This document shows, in pieces, positions 1 to 10,473 of a stretch of 64,000 bases of DNA. The notes below the pieces were generated by a model. The model saw only the letters and a program-made list of their open reading frames with translations. It was not told the DNA's origin and searched no databases. The stretch spans positions 169,780,332 through 169,844,331 of the forward strand of contig CM056998.1 in the NCBI GenBank assembly GCA_029891345.1, read 5' to 3'. The translations under genes were made by a program, and so were the position numbers. The stretch is from Dryococelus australis (Eukaryota; Arthropoda; Insecta; Phasmatodea; Phasmatidae). How positions within the stretch are numbered: position 1 is the first letter of the stretch; each line of letters starts with the position of its first letter.

Positions 1-5
1 ATATA

Positions 6-425
6 GACTGTTCGCGGTAAAATGAGCACTTTTGAAAACCCTGCTTAAGATCTACTTGTATGCACGTTCTGTATTCCTCCGCCTTGTGTAAAATTAACAT
101 TTCCATGCGCCTCGTCACTTTATCCGTGCGTCGGTCAAGTGAAACTGTAAAATTATTAGAAAAGAAAATAGTTTACAAATCTGCTAATTTTTTACATTTC
201 TATGCTATAAGCCAAAACAGGAAGCGAAATAAATAATTTTAAGTTATCACAATAGTTACCTAACACTTTTTATTCAACGTTAAGATATAGAACTATTTTC
301 CAGCCATCGTTACCAACTTTACTGAGCGAATATCACTGAGTGCGCCCATTAAAATATATGCATGCAGAGGCAGTGGCATTTTTCTAAGGTGCATTTCTAA
401 AGTGCTCACTTTATCGTGAACAGCC
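6..425 (+). mobile_element. MITE, GGCTGTTCACGG family, long class (copy 1)
   Basis: Non-autonomous inverted-repeat element of about 420 bp. The left end reads GACTGTTCGCGGTAAAATG and the right end is its inverse, closing with TTTATCGTGAACAGCC. The interior shares blocks with the copies at 12638, 18125, 44438, 48844, 52044 and 60933, including the early CCCTGCTTAAGATCTACTTG and the later GGGCGCATGTCACTCAG type segments. It has no coding capacity. Flanks are consistent with insertion at TA. The superfamily is not established; short TIRs with TA flanks would suit Tc1/mariner-like MITEs. The left end lies at the window edge. Confidence 0.85.
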
Positions 426-446
426 TTTGCCTTTGCCAACGCTGCT

Positions 447-843
447 AAAGGCCAGGCTTCATCACGCAAATGCGTATAGCGAATTGAATGCTAAATTCGG
501 AAAAAAAGGTCTCTCAGTCGTTTTTTTTTTTTTTTTGTGGTAGTAATTTCAACTAAAGATATTTTGTTAGAGATAGAAAGCATCTTGATTTGCAAATCTT
601 CCTAATTTAATTTTTTAAATTTTAAATGAATTCTTTTAAATTTTATAAAATTGTTACATTTTATAAATAATAAAAACGTGCATTTAAAATTTAAAAATTA
701 AAATTAGAACGATTTACAAATCTAGATGCGTCCAATATATTCATCTTTAGTTGAAAATACTATCACAAAAAAAGGTTGACAGATCTTTTTCCGAATTTAA
801 CATTTAATTCCCTATACGCTTACACATGGTGAAGCCTGGCCTT
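447..843. mobile_element. Foldback MITE with ~150-bp inverted repeats
   Basis: The left arm starts AAAGGCCAGGCTTCA and runs through GCGTATAGCGAATTG, AAATTCGGAAAAA, TTTCAACTAAAGAT and an AT-rich stretch. The right arm is the imperfect reverse complement of all of these blocks, in order, and ends TGAAGCCTGGCCTT. The arms are about 150 bp each around an AT-rich core, so a single strand could fold into a long hairpin. There is no ORF. It lies about 20 bp from the MITE at 6-425 but shares no terminal sequence with it. I saw no second copy in the window. Confidence 0.8.
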
Positions 844-3623
844 AACGAAGAATGCCCCCCCCCCCCACAGCATGGCCGAGAATCCCCCTCCTCCCCCTTG
901 TCATATAGACCTTCAAGGAGTATGCGTGCTGACGTGACGTCACGGAGAAACGCCATCAACGTTCTTGCCTCTTTGCAAATTTCCTGGAATTTTCCGAAGA
1001 GAACAGCGCAGTAAATATAAGGAGTGGCTTCCTGCCTTGGGGACAGAGAAGCACAGAGGGTTTCACTTATGACGCTAGGTCACTCGGAACTTTGTTCCTA
1101 AGGGGAGCGGAGAGAGCACATTTTAATCACTCTACATAAGAAGGACAAGTGTTTATATTTTAATGAGATTCCAGTAATAATATTGTAATGAAACATCGTA
1201 ATAATTAAATTGGGTGAAATGTAGCGTTCCATTCGAAAGATATGTAAATTTTGAGGAGTTTTAGATAATATTCAATTCTGCATTCTCTTTATGACCATCG
1301 TAATCTTTTATTTATTTATTAATAATTTTGGAAATTTTATTGGGGAATGTTTAGGGGAGAAAAATGGTCGTAAGCCCGAAATATATTTGAAAAAAGTAAT
1401 AAGAATTCCAACTTTCACAAACCCTACAACATGACCTTATTTTGACATAATCGAGGGGAAATAAAGAGGGGGAGGGTGGTAGCTTTCGGGAATTTTCTCC
1501 ACTGAAGGAAGGAGAGACGAAAGTAGCTGTTCCCATGGTGTCAGATAGCTACCTGCTTGGCTGTTAGGCATTCACGCCAATAATCTGCGCATTGTGCTGC
1601 ACATTCAGGCGTTTACGTTCTTCACAATTGGAGCAAGTACAAAGTATCGGTAAGCGTTTCTACCTGTCTCTTCTTTACTAATTCACTCCTATAAGTATGT
1701 GTATTACATTACAACCTATAAATATAATACACACGAGATTAGTATTCTGTGTTTATATATTTAATATTACACATAAAAGATTTCTAGTCTCTAAAAAACT
1801 AACAAAAGAAATAGAATTAGTTCCTTAATCGAATGCAGTATTATTTGCCGCCTATTAAATTACTTACGTATTAACACTAAAGAGTAACAGAGAGACTAAA
1901 TAATTCACATTTTTACAACCCACATTCATCGGCTAAGCGTGTTGGGCTACAACTCACTGATATGCAGTGGTTTTGATTAATCCTAGTCGCTGGTTGCTAC
2001 CGATTAGGAAAAACGAAATAACTGGTTTTACAACTAACCTATTTTCATTGATTCAGACTAGGCATCGAAATTAAAAGTATATGGCGACAGCGGTGTTTAT
2101 CGCTTTAGGAAAGCGCAAAGACATCAAAATCCCTGTCATTTATATTGACACATAGCTAACAAGGTACAATTATAAAAATCGCGAAGTTATTATTTTTTAG
2201 AACGCAAAAACACTTGCGTCCTTTTATTTTTCATCCACATAGCCCATTCACAGTACATTACTATGACAATGCGGGTAAATAAAAACTTTTTTATCGCATG
2301 TTTTGTGATCCTTTGGCCTGCACAGGAAAATTTATCTTGGCAGAAACATTTTTTCGCGGTTTTATGAGGAAAATGTACTGACAAGCAAAAATAAATCGCT
2401 TTATTTATGAATCACTTTAGTTAGAATATGCATAATTTCTTTGCACGCACACAAAAGCGGACACAATGAGATATCTGAAGCCAAACTGTCGTAAACTGAT
2501 ACACTGTTATCATTTAAAACTTCCTGTATATTTCACTGACTGATTCAAAAGTTATTAATACCGATTTACATCAAATCCACAGTCCTAGGGTCGTATACCC
2601 AGTGTATTTAACTGACTCACTTTAATAGATTTAACTGAATTTTCAATGAGTAAAGAGTCATCATTGAATACAAGAAAAGTTAAACCATAAATTCCTCCGC
2701 GTTTTTAGAGCTGTAGTTTGTTCGCGGTGCCTTCCCACATTAGAATAAAACTTTTAAAAAATCATCATATGTATGCCATGCTTGAGTGTTTATCAAATAA
2801 ATAATATATCACAAGCGTTTATTACTTCCATTTACATTGGTGTGACTTCTTTTTCACTTGAATTAAACTTTCTCTTATATTTTGTTTGAATATAAGATAT
2901 TTTAGTCAATATGAATATAAAACAGGGAGAAAATGACTAGTAAAATTAATTCTTTGATGAAATATTTAAGTGTTATTTATTCTTACGTTATTTGTAAAGT
3001 AAATATTTTAAAGAGACGCATCTTAAATTTGAGAGATGCAGTGTTGGTAACACTGAGACGGATGTAATCCGGAGCATGTGACAACTCCATCTTTACGTCC
3101 ATTCAGAGATAAATAGCATATAATTAAACTTTACACAACCGTCAAAAGATGGAGCAATTGCAAAAAATATATAGCGTATTTTTTAAAAATGATAACTGGT
3201 TTTTTTGAATAATTTATTGCAAAACACTTTTACCATATAAGATACAATATTCTATACAATAACGGTACCACAAAATCCTCAAGACCAACATAGCATATGT
3301 AAATATTTCCAAAAGCTCTATGCGTTTCGTTTAACACTGCATAATATAACATATTTACAAGAAATACAACAATAACCCCTTACAAGTTACACTAAAACTT
3401 AACTTTTGTACATATTCATTATCCTTTGTGACCCCCACCCCCTTTATATATAAGGGGTGGCATTTTTCCCCTTTTTAGTCACTCATGGTTCTCCGCTACC
3501 ACCTCACAAAAATGTATATTAATTCTATCGGCGCCATAGCTCCACAAGTCACTCCGATGATCTCGAAGCACAGGTCAATTCCCAAAAGCTACGACTGCAT
3601 TGATATGTAAGTTCATAGTGAGG
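844..3623. other. No gene or known repeat recognised
   Basis: AT-rich sequence with short ORFs only. A CpG- and C-rich patch lies at about 855-960, just outside the foldback MITE. I found no splice-bounded exon, RNA gene or long repeat here. Confidence 0.5.
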
Positions 3624-3661
3624 TCCGGACAATGCCGCTGGTCAGCGGATTTTCTCGGGGA
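3624..3661 (+). repeat. SINE fragment (body only)
   Basis: AGGTCCGGACAATGCCGCTG followed by GTCAGCGGATTTTCTCGGGG matches the central body of the tRNA-derived SINE best seen at 36364-36619. Neither the tRNA-like head nor the tail is present, so this is a short relic. Confidence 0.6.
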
Positions 3662-4238
3662 TGCAACAGTGTAATATGGTGCGCGGCACTCTTAAAATTA
3701 TGTTACATGTAGTGCCCTCTGGAGTAAACACAGTATCATGATAGCCCATATGTTGGAGTGACCATTTTTTATTCTGGAAATGTGCAAAACATAACTTAGG
3801 CCAACTCAGTGTAATATCCAGAACTTTAATTTATGCACCACGTGACAAAATAGAATATTGTGTGTGTTGGCAATACTTGTGATTCAGTAAGCGGATAAAA
3901 TGAAATAAATACTGTTCCAAATAAATATGTTTATGCTCCGCTGTGCTCAGTTTAGGACCCAGTATGTAAGATGCGTGGTAACTCACCTTTGACAACAACA
4001 CCTTCGTTACTGGCAAACAATTATTTGCCGCACATACAGCTGAGAAACTTAATGTACACAATTACACACATACTAAAGCTCTTGTTCAATTAATTGCAAC
4101 TGAAAATGTGTAAAAGGGGGGGGGGAGATAGGATTAAACGTGCATATTCAGAAGAAGTGTCGGGCGTGTCAAATCCAGATTAAACTTATTTATTCAAAAG
4201 ATTAAAAATGTGCAAATTCAGAATATCTTATTCAAGTA
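3662..4238. other. No gene recognised
   Basis: Unremarkable AT-rich sequence. It includes a G-run near 4115. No repeat partner was noticed in the window. Confidence 0.4.
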
Positions 4239-5430
4239 AGCTGGAAAAATAATTAAAGAAAAATCAAATATCCCTGAATGGCAATGAGCAAGAAAATGAA
4301 TCATATTTAAACTAAGCCGCCGTTGGGAAGTGGTCATGGATAACGGTCATATTTCAAAATCCTTAAGTGACACTTAATTGACAGACTGACTTATGCACTT
4401 GAAATTAACGTAGCTCTCTCAAAAATAAAATGTCTTGAAAATAGTCCAGAAAAATGTAACTGTCTCAATACGGTAAAACACTTCACTTTCCCTCTCAGGT
4501 TAAATTATGATTAAAAATGGCTGAAGCTAATTTAGGCGCCTTGCCAACATGACGTCCGTAGAATGTTCTACGCCCCATGGCGTAACGTAACTAAGTCCAA
4601 GATGAAATAAAATTTAAAACTTGATGAAAAACAGTTCTGTAGTTAAATACCAGGCTGTATATGAAAGCAGGACGGTATAACTCGTAGAATGAACGGAGGT
4701 AGGAAAAAAATGTATATCTGAGTGCAGTAATGCTTTACGTGGCTCAACGGCTCATGAACGTTACAGGCCTAGCTAGCTACCTATACTCCTAAACAGCTGC
4801 TTAAAATAAAAATCTGCGGACTACTTATTCTATCAAACTCGACGCAAAACACAAATAAAAAACCATTGGAAGCTGTTAGAAACTGGAACACCCTAACTCT
4901 AATTGAAATTCCTCCGCTGCGTCCAACTGTAGGACGAGTGTCCTAGCCGTACGTCTACCGTAGTAGAAGGTTGGTGGAAGAGAGAGCGAACTTTCAAACA
5001 GCCCGCGCGTGCTGAGCTCATGCTGAGCTCTCCAGCCTATCGGAGTACAGGATTTGAACCTGTTAGCCAATAGCAAGGCTTCCTGACTAACGATCTAAAA
5101 CGACACACTCCAAACGGCATAAATCCCTATTTCATTGAGTTACGGGTCTCGTAGAAGTTAATCAAAAAATATACAAGGAATTCCCTGAAACATTAACAAT
5201 AAATATGAGACCAAAAATAATGCAAAATACTAAGTTATTAATTAAAAATACAAACAAAAGAAAATCTAGCTATATATTTCAATTAAACATTAATTATTGT
5301 CATTCGTACATTTAAATTTAAATATTCTAATCACATAAAAAATGCAAAAATATAAATTACGAAAAATCAAACATATGTGAAACATAGCTAAAATTACAAA
5401 TATTATGCATGACGGTGTCCAATACACGAA
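4239..5430. repeat. Unclassified ~1-kb dispersed repeat R1, copy A
   Basis: Collinear and same-strand with 30410-31330. Shared landmarks in order: CCCTGAATGGC, GCCAACATG, TACGTGGCTCA, AAACAGCTGCTTA, the GTCCAACT/GGACG segment, GGTGG(A/C)AGAGAGAGCGA, CCCTGAAACATTAACAAT and a long AT-rich end. At 5047-5063 the minus strand carries ACAGGTTCAAATCCTGT, a perfect 5-bp-stem, 7-nt-loop tRNA T-arm containing a B-box match. No convincing A-box was placed upstream of it. No ORF or terminal inverted repeat was seen. It could be a large tRNA-derived retroelement read on the minus strand, but the class is unknown. Confidence 0.7.
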
Positions 5431-5490
5431 ACAAACATTAATTATTACAAATAGTGCAGATAGTGAAAATGTTGTGTCACAGACATTTCC

Positions 5491-5600
5491 CGTTTCCCCC
5501 GCCATTTCATCCACGCGCTGCTCCGTGCTCACCTCGCTTCACCCTCGCCGGCTCGCAAGATCTCGATGCTAAAAGCCGCGCAATTCTCTTCGCTCACTCA
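5491..5600 (+). repeat. SINE tail fragment
   Basis: Matches the 3' half of the SINE at 36364-36619: CGTTTCCCCCGCCATTTCAT, then CTGCTCCGTGCTCACCTC, the AAGATCTCGATGCTAA segment and the terminal CTTCGCTCACTCA. The tRNA head is missing. It lies just beyond the end of R1 copy A. Confidence 0.75.
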
Positions 5601-6407
5601 TAGTGACTGGCGTCACAGCCCGCCACACCGCCGGCCACAGTCTCTGACGAGGGGGGTAAAGGGGGGGGGGAGGGGGACAAACACGACGAGCTGGCGAGCA
5701 CACTCGCTCGCGGCACATTGTGGGAGGAGCCTTCAATCCGGACTAACGTGCAAACAGCAGAGCTCCGAGGAGACCCATACACCGGTCCCGCGTATGTCGA
5801 CGATGTACCCTCAAGGCCAGCACACGTGGCGGTGACTGTAACTTGCAGTGTCTTCGTGTGGGAAGTTTACATCACTTGTCATTGTTATGTTTAGAACTAC
5901 TTATTACAGTTTGCCTGTCTAGCGCACAAAAACCTTGCATTGGCTTCTCTTCGTAGTTTCCTTCCAGGCGGATTCCCGTCTTGTTAACAAGAGGCGGAAG
6001 GATGCTCAATGAGTAGCCAGAAAGTATAACATTTTTGAAGTAGCCACGCAGAGATTATATTAGAATCACACATACGAGATCTTCTGGCACGCCAGTGTGG
6101 TGGAGGGAAGGGAATAGTAACGGCTAACGTCTCGCTTAATTCGTCACACATCGGCGCCACAAGCAGGAGAAATGGTTTACTGTGCCGTCTTGTATTAAGC
6201 CATCAATATGAATGAAATATTGCGCAGAAAGTCCCTTATGGGCTAGTTTCTTGTGTGACATTATTTATATTCCGTCGTTTCACTGACGCATACCTCTGAA
6301 TCCCAGCTTTTCAAGCGCCTACAGCTTGCTAACCGAAAAGTAAACACTTTCGGAATAAACCTTTGAAAAGTCTCACTGCCCATTAATTACATAAACGCTA
6401 GCGTATA
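5601..6407. other. GC/CpG-rich patch, then no recognised feature
   Basis: From about 5600 to 5830 the sequence is visibly richer in GC and CpG than its surroundings, with a long G-run at about 5656-5680. No exon or promoter motif could be defended. The rest is ordinary AT-rich sequence. Confidence 0.35.
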
Positions 6408-6645
6408 CAGGATCTCAATGAATAAGTGTTACAAACTAATAGGGGTGTTACATAAGGTGAAATGGAAAATATTTTATTAAAGTACCCATGTCCGGAAATG
6501 TCTCTTTATACCAAAACACGGTGATACTAGCGTGCAGGGTAAGTCGGCAACCCGATGGGAACTGAGCAGTACAACAGCATGTACGGGCATTACATGTGTA
6601 GGTTGAAGGTTGTTATGCACTGCCCCATTTGACGCACAGTAAGGC

Positions 6646-6861
6646 CTAACGCCTTTGGATTTCTACCTTTGGGGCCAGGTAAAACACTGGTGTACGATAC
6701 TCCTGTGAATACCAGAGAAGAATTCGAGGCCAAGTTTCATGCAGCAGGTTTCGAAACCATCAAGAACACGCCGGCCATCTTCAATGACGTGCTCCGCAAC
6801 ATGCTGCGGCGCTGCAGAACATGCGTCGAATACGGAGGAAACAATTCTGAGCATCTGCTGT

Positions 6862-6862
<1 letters not shown>
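6646..6862 (+). pseudogene. Transposase C-terminal relic (DDE, Tc/mariner-like)
   Basis: Two adjacent frames together encode the end of an insect DDE transposase. The first frame (from 6646) gives LTPLDFYLWGQVK, the motif around the last catalytic acidic residue in this group. The second (from about 6684) gives TLVYDTPVN and continues with an acidic helix, LRNMLRRCRTCVEYGG and the terminal EHLL. The frames join by a one-base shift in an A-run at 6681-6684. Upstream sequence carries stops and no longer shows the SPD that normally precedes LTP. It lies inside the 6408-7124 element, whose TIRs and TA flanks fit the family. It cannot make an active enzyme. Confidence 0.8.

Positions 6863-6934
<72 letters not shown>
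6863..6934. repeat. (CT)n microsatellite with short (GT)n end
   Basis: About 31 CT dinucleotides followed by GTGTGTGTGT. It directly follows the end of the transposase relic within the same element. Confidence 0.95.
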
Positions 6935-7375
6935 AATAAACATGTTTACAATACTGATTCACGTGCATAATATTTCTTAATACCTGACACCACCTTTGCA
7001 CGCTATAATCGCCATTTTAGGTATAAGAAGACATTTCCGGAAATGGGTACGTCAACAAAATATGTTCCATTTCACCTCACGTACCACACTTATTAGTTTG
7101 TAACACTTATTCATTGACATCCTATACAGTGACACGCTGGCAGGAAATTAAACTGAATCAGCTCCAAGTCTGGACGTTACATTTCGATGGTAATTTTTAA
7201 ATTTACGTAAAATCAACTTGGGTTTTCTTCTTTATTTACGTTAGAATGAGAATCGATTTTAGGATTCTTACAACTTCACGTTTTCACTTGACTGACGCAT
7301 GAATAAAGTAATTAGTCCCATGACAATATCAGTTTTACATATGACGTAAGGATACAAAGTGAGGGCACAGTAGAT

Positions 7376-7421
7376 ATTAAGCAGCGCATCCAAAACTGCT
7401 CAATTAACAGCGAACACCCTA
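7376..7421 (-). mobile_element. MITE end fragment (GGCTGTTCACGG family)
   Basis: Reverse complement reads AGGGTGTTCGCTGTTAATTG, then AGCAGTTTTGGATGCGCTGC, matching the first ~45 bp of the long MITE class. The rest of the element is absent. Confidence 0.65.
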
Positions 7422-8259
7422 TATTATGGTTGCATGTACCGTAACCTCTACGGCCCTCAAGTTCACAGCGGCTTTTTACGGGGCTGATACTTCCATACCT
7501 AGGTCGTTCTAATCCCGAATAAGCCACGGACGTGTGAAAGTTATATAAGTTATATAAGTTCGAGTCAGTATAGTAGGTATAGCCTATGTACCTCGCCCCT
7601 CCACACTGCCCACCCGGCATTGAGCCGACTTCAAAATGCAGTTTTCTTTTACGCGAGGTTGATTTTGATACCCCGAAAATTATAGCACAGTCCAATTTAA
7701 CCGTCATTATTAATTTTATTTAATTTCCAAGTTTCATGCCACACAACTCGTATAATTACAGCCCAAGCATAATTAATAAAGCAGCATACGTACCACCGTA
7801 TCTGAGGCGGTATCTCAGAACTGCGGTGTTGGAAAAATGACCTGCAGCGGTCGGAAATTAATTACGCGAAGAAACAAGAGACACGTAACATGTTTCCCAA
7901 GGGGTACGCGAAGCTAGGGAATGTAGATGAAAAGGCGTTTCAAAGCCAAATAATCAATGGGAATGTACGAAAGTTTCGGTGTATTTCCCATGGGACATGA
8001 TAAATACGCGGTTTTATGTGAGGGAAATCTATGCTTCAAATGCATGTACGTTTAGTTGATACTTTGAACGCTTTCGATCACAGGTAGATATTATTACAAC
8101 AGCCAGTAAGTTCCAGGAATGGCATGTGCCACGAGTGATGGAAGCCACGAATCACGGTTACATTCAGTAAGTTCATGGACTGACGTCACGAGTATAGGCA
8201 GGTACACAACACAGCGAGACTCAATAGATTCGTGATCATGTGTTAGAGTGCGCGTTCCA
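7422..8259. other. No gene recognised
   Basis: Only short ORFs; one on the minus strand at 7312-7707 has no recognisable domain. No repeat was identified. Confidence 0.4.
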
Positions 8260-8312
8260 GTTGCGCACAAACCATCTCCGTATTCTAACCATAGACTAAA
8301 GATGAGGTAGAC
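8260..8312 (+). repeat. Short dispersed repeat, rotated copy 1
   Basis: Contains TTGCGCACAAACCATCTCCG, TATTCTAAC and then CATAGACTAAAGATGAGG. The same two blocks occur in the opposite order on the minus strand at 8609-8682. Confidence 0.6.
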
Positions 8313-8608
8313 CGCTTATTCGTCTTCTGCGCACGTACACAACATTGACCTACCCCAATCCTACACAACTGTCGAAGTCACACGGTTAACAGTGATGAAC
8401 ATGTTTGTTTACATCATAATTTTTAAATGACAAGCGCTATTATATTAATAAAATACCTTTACCATTTTGAATGTAATCAAAAAGCATTACAAACTCGTTA
8501 GAGGAAGTATAAAAACATCTCTAAGCACTTGTTTACAAATCAGTTTTCTAGCCTAAAATCGAAACCACTCAGTTTTCGCTAGACGTGTTGGCGGTAAAAC
8601 AGTCCACT

Positions 8609-8682
8609 GTTAGAACACGGAGATTGGTTGTGCGCAGCCAGCGAGGTCGGTCTGCCTCATCTTTAGTCTATGATTCTAACAC
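8609..8682 (-). repeat. Short dispersed repeat, rotated copy 2
   Basis: Read on the minus strand, CATAGACTAAAGATGAGG comes first and CTGCGCACAACCAATCTCCG second, bounded by GTGTTAGAA and TTCTAAC. Compared with 8260-8312 the blocks are inverted and circularly permuted. Confidence 0.6.
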
Positions 8683-9389
8683 TGAATTGCTTTTATTCCC
8701 ACAGAACTGCCAAAACCATGAGGCGTCGCCTACGATTAGCGCACTGTTTACTAAAATAAGTGCTTCGATACGCTGGTATACCACACTTCACTAAATTGCA
8801 ACGCAAATACTACTTTTAATCAAGTTATGTTTTTTAAAGCGTTGGTTTTAGGTAAACCTGCATGTAAGCAAACAGCACGCCATTGTTATAACAAAAGAAT
8901 TTGACAGTTTTTCCCCGCAATTTTGGTGACAATGTTGAGGGCATGCGCAGAAGAACAAACTCAGTCGTCTTGTCTTTACACTTTAAGAAATAACATGCAG
9001 ATCTACCGCATCGATATAGGCGCATATTGAAAAATAACATCCAATTGTAGCCTTCCTACATCCACACAGGAGAAAAAAATGAAACGCGTAGTGTAGTCCA
9101 CAAATGTGTATAATAGCATTGTTGTAATTTCAGCCTAAGATATGGTAGCTTCCAAATACTATACATAGTTAGAATTTCCCTTATCGCTTAGGAAGTTAGC
9201 TGGAAAATTTTGCACAGTGTAACCAATGCAAGAAAAGAAGCGATGAATGGAGAAGGTACCATGGCAGTCGGAAACGACTGAGAGCTACCACCTGTTGGGC
9301 CACGAGACTACAGTTCACTCATGTTTACATCCACTTTACTAATGCTCTGATGACGTTCTATCAGGCTATTACTCCGCCCCATGCAGAAA
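8683..9389. other. No gene recognised
   Basis: AT-rich sequence with short ORFs. No domain, RNA gene or repeat partner was recognised. Confidence 0.4.
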
Positions 9390-9530
9390 AGCTTAACCAG
9401 TCTGAAAAATTACACCAAATCGATAAGGTGCCGCATTCGTGTGCACTCAGTTTAATAATATTTTGCACGAGAACTATTTCTTACTGCGCATTACTAACAA
9501 ACATATTTCCTCTCTCTTATTGTTAAAATT
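9390..9530 (+). repeat. Dispersed repeat R2, copy 1
   Basis: Diverged but collinear with 60199-60343. Shared segments include ATTACACCAAA, CACTC(A/T)GTTTAAT, CTATTTCTTACT and GCATTA(C/A)TAACA. The class is unknown. Confidence 0.55.
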
Positions 9531-10473
9531 AATTATAAACAAGCATGGCAGTTTTATAAATAAAATATAACTAAAAGTTCTGTTTAACCAAAAATAAGAA
9601 TACTTTAATGTTAACAGAAGTACAAAACGCTTGTGACACTTGGCATATTTAGGAAAGAACCAAACACGCCATACATAGGGTGAGGTTTTCAAAGATTTGA
9701 GTGACAAAGTGAGAAGGTGCCCGTACTGTCACAGTGCAATTCATACAAGTCCTGATGCAACGGTTATAAACTTAATAAACTTTTATTAAATTTTTTCACT
9801 TCTGCACACTATATGTGATTACGTTTCCAGCAATAAAAACATTTATTTACAGTACACAGCTTCTGCATGACGACACGTCAAAATAAAAATCAGAACATTT
9901 TTAAACACACAAATAAAAGCTAGCTAATTTGTGGGAAGAAGATAATTTGTACACAAAAGAAAATTCCATGAGATGCCTGAAGACGTATATATAATATTGC
10001 AAGAAAAAAATGATATTCTAATTTCAGTGTCGAGATTTAGAGAAAAAAAAATTATTCCATTCTTGAAATTTCAAAATTTTCGCATATTCGTAAAATGAAT
10101 TTTGCTAAGTATATTGCAGCCTCCGTGAGATAATTTACGTGTGTTGCAGTTCTCTTAATCATCCCCACTCAATTTCTTGTCGGCTCGACTCAAGAAAAAC
10201 AATTAAGAATTCTTGAAACTTTTTAAAATTTAATAAAAATTTCCGAAGTCTATTCTGATGGGTGCCCGAAAAAAAAGACGATCGGGCGCAGTAGGCCAGC
10301 CAAACATTCGCGATATACTGTTTTATTGTTTCTGTGACACTATGATGAACTAATTAGTTGTGTTAAATCTCCGGGATTGTAGAATTCATAACTACTCTAC
10401 GAAATTAGAGACCACTCCCTTGATGAGTTTGCTACTCTCCAAACCAAGAGAAAATAAAAATAGTACGAGATTT
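9531..10473. other. No gene recognised; left flank of satellite
   Basis: AT-rich sequence. The last bases before the satellite (AATAGTACGAGATT) are unrelated to the monomer, so the array begins abruptly. Confidence 0.45.

Larger units (their letters stand above)
6408..7124. mobile_element. Tc/mariner-type element with ~100-bp TIRs
   Basis: The left terminus CAGGATCTCAATGAATAAG and the right terminus (inverse, TAGGATGTCAATGAATAAG) begin imperfect inverted repeats of about 100 bp (6408-6512 and 7020-7124). They share GTTACAAACTAATA, GGTGAAATGGAA, TCCGGAAATGTC and TTATACC. Both ends are flanked by TA, as expected for Tc1/mariner insertion. The interior holds a transposase 3' fragment and a CT microsatellite. 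Most of the transposase gene is gone. Confidence 0.8.

Noticed and set aside
5047-5063. Functional tRNA gene on the minus strand
   Set aside because: Only the T-arm is intact. The segment recurs inside repeat R1, so it belongs to a dispersed element.
6663-7001. Long ORFs on both strands across the CT repeat
   Set aside because: Most of the predicted residues are Ser-Leu or Arg-Glu runs from the microsatellite. Only the first ~70 codons of the plus-strand frame, matching a transposase, are meaningful.
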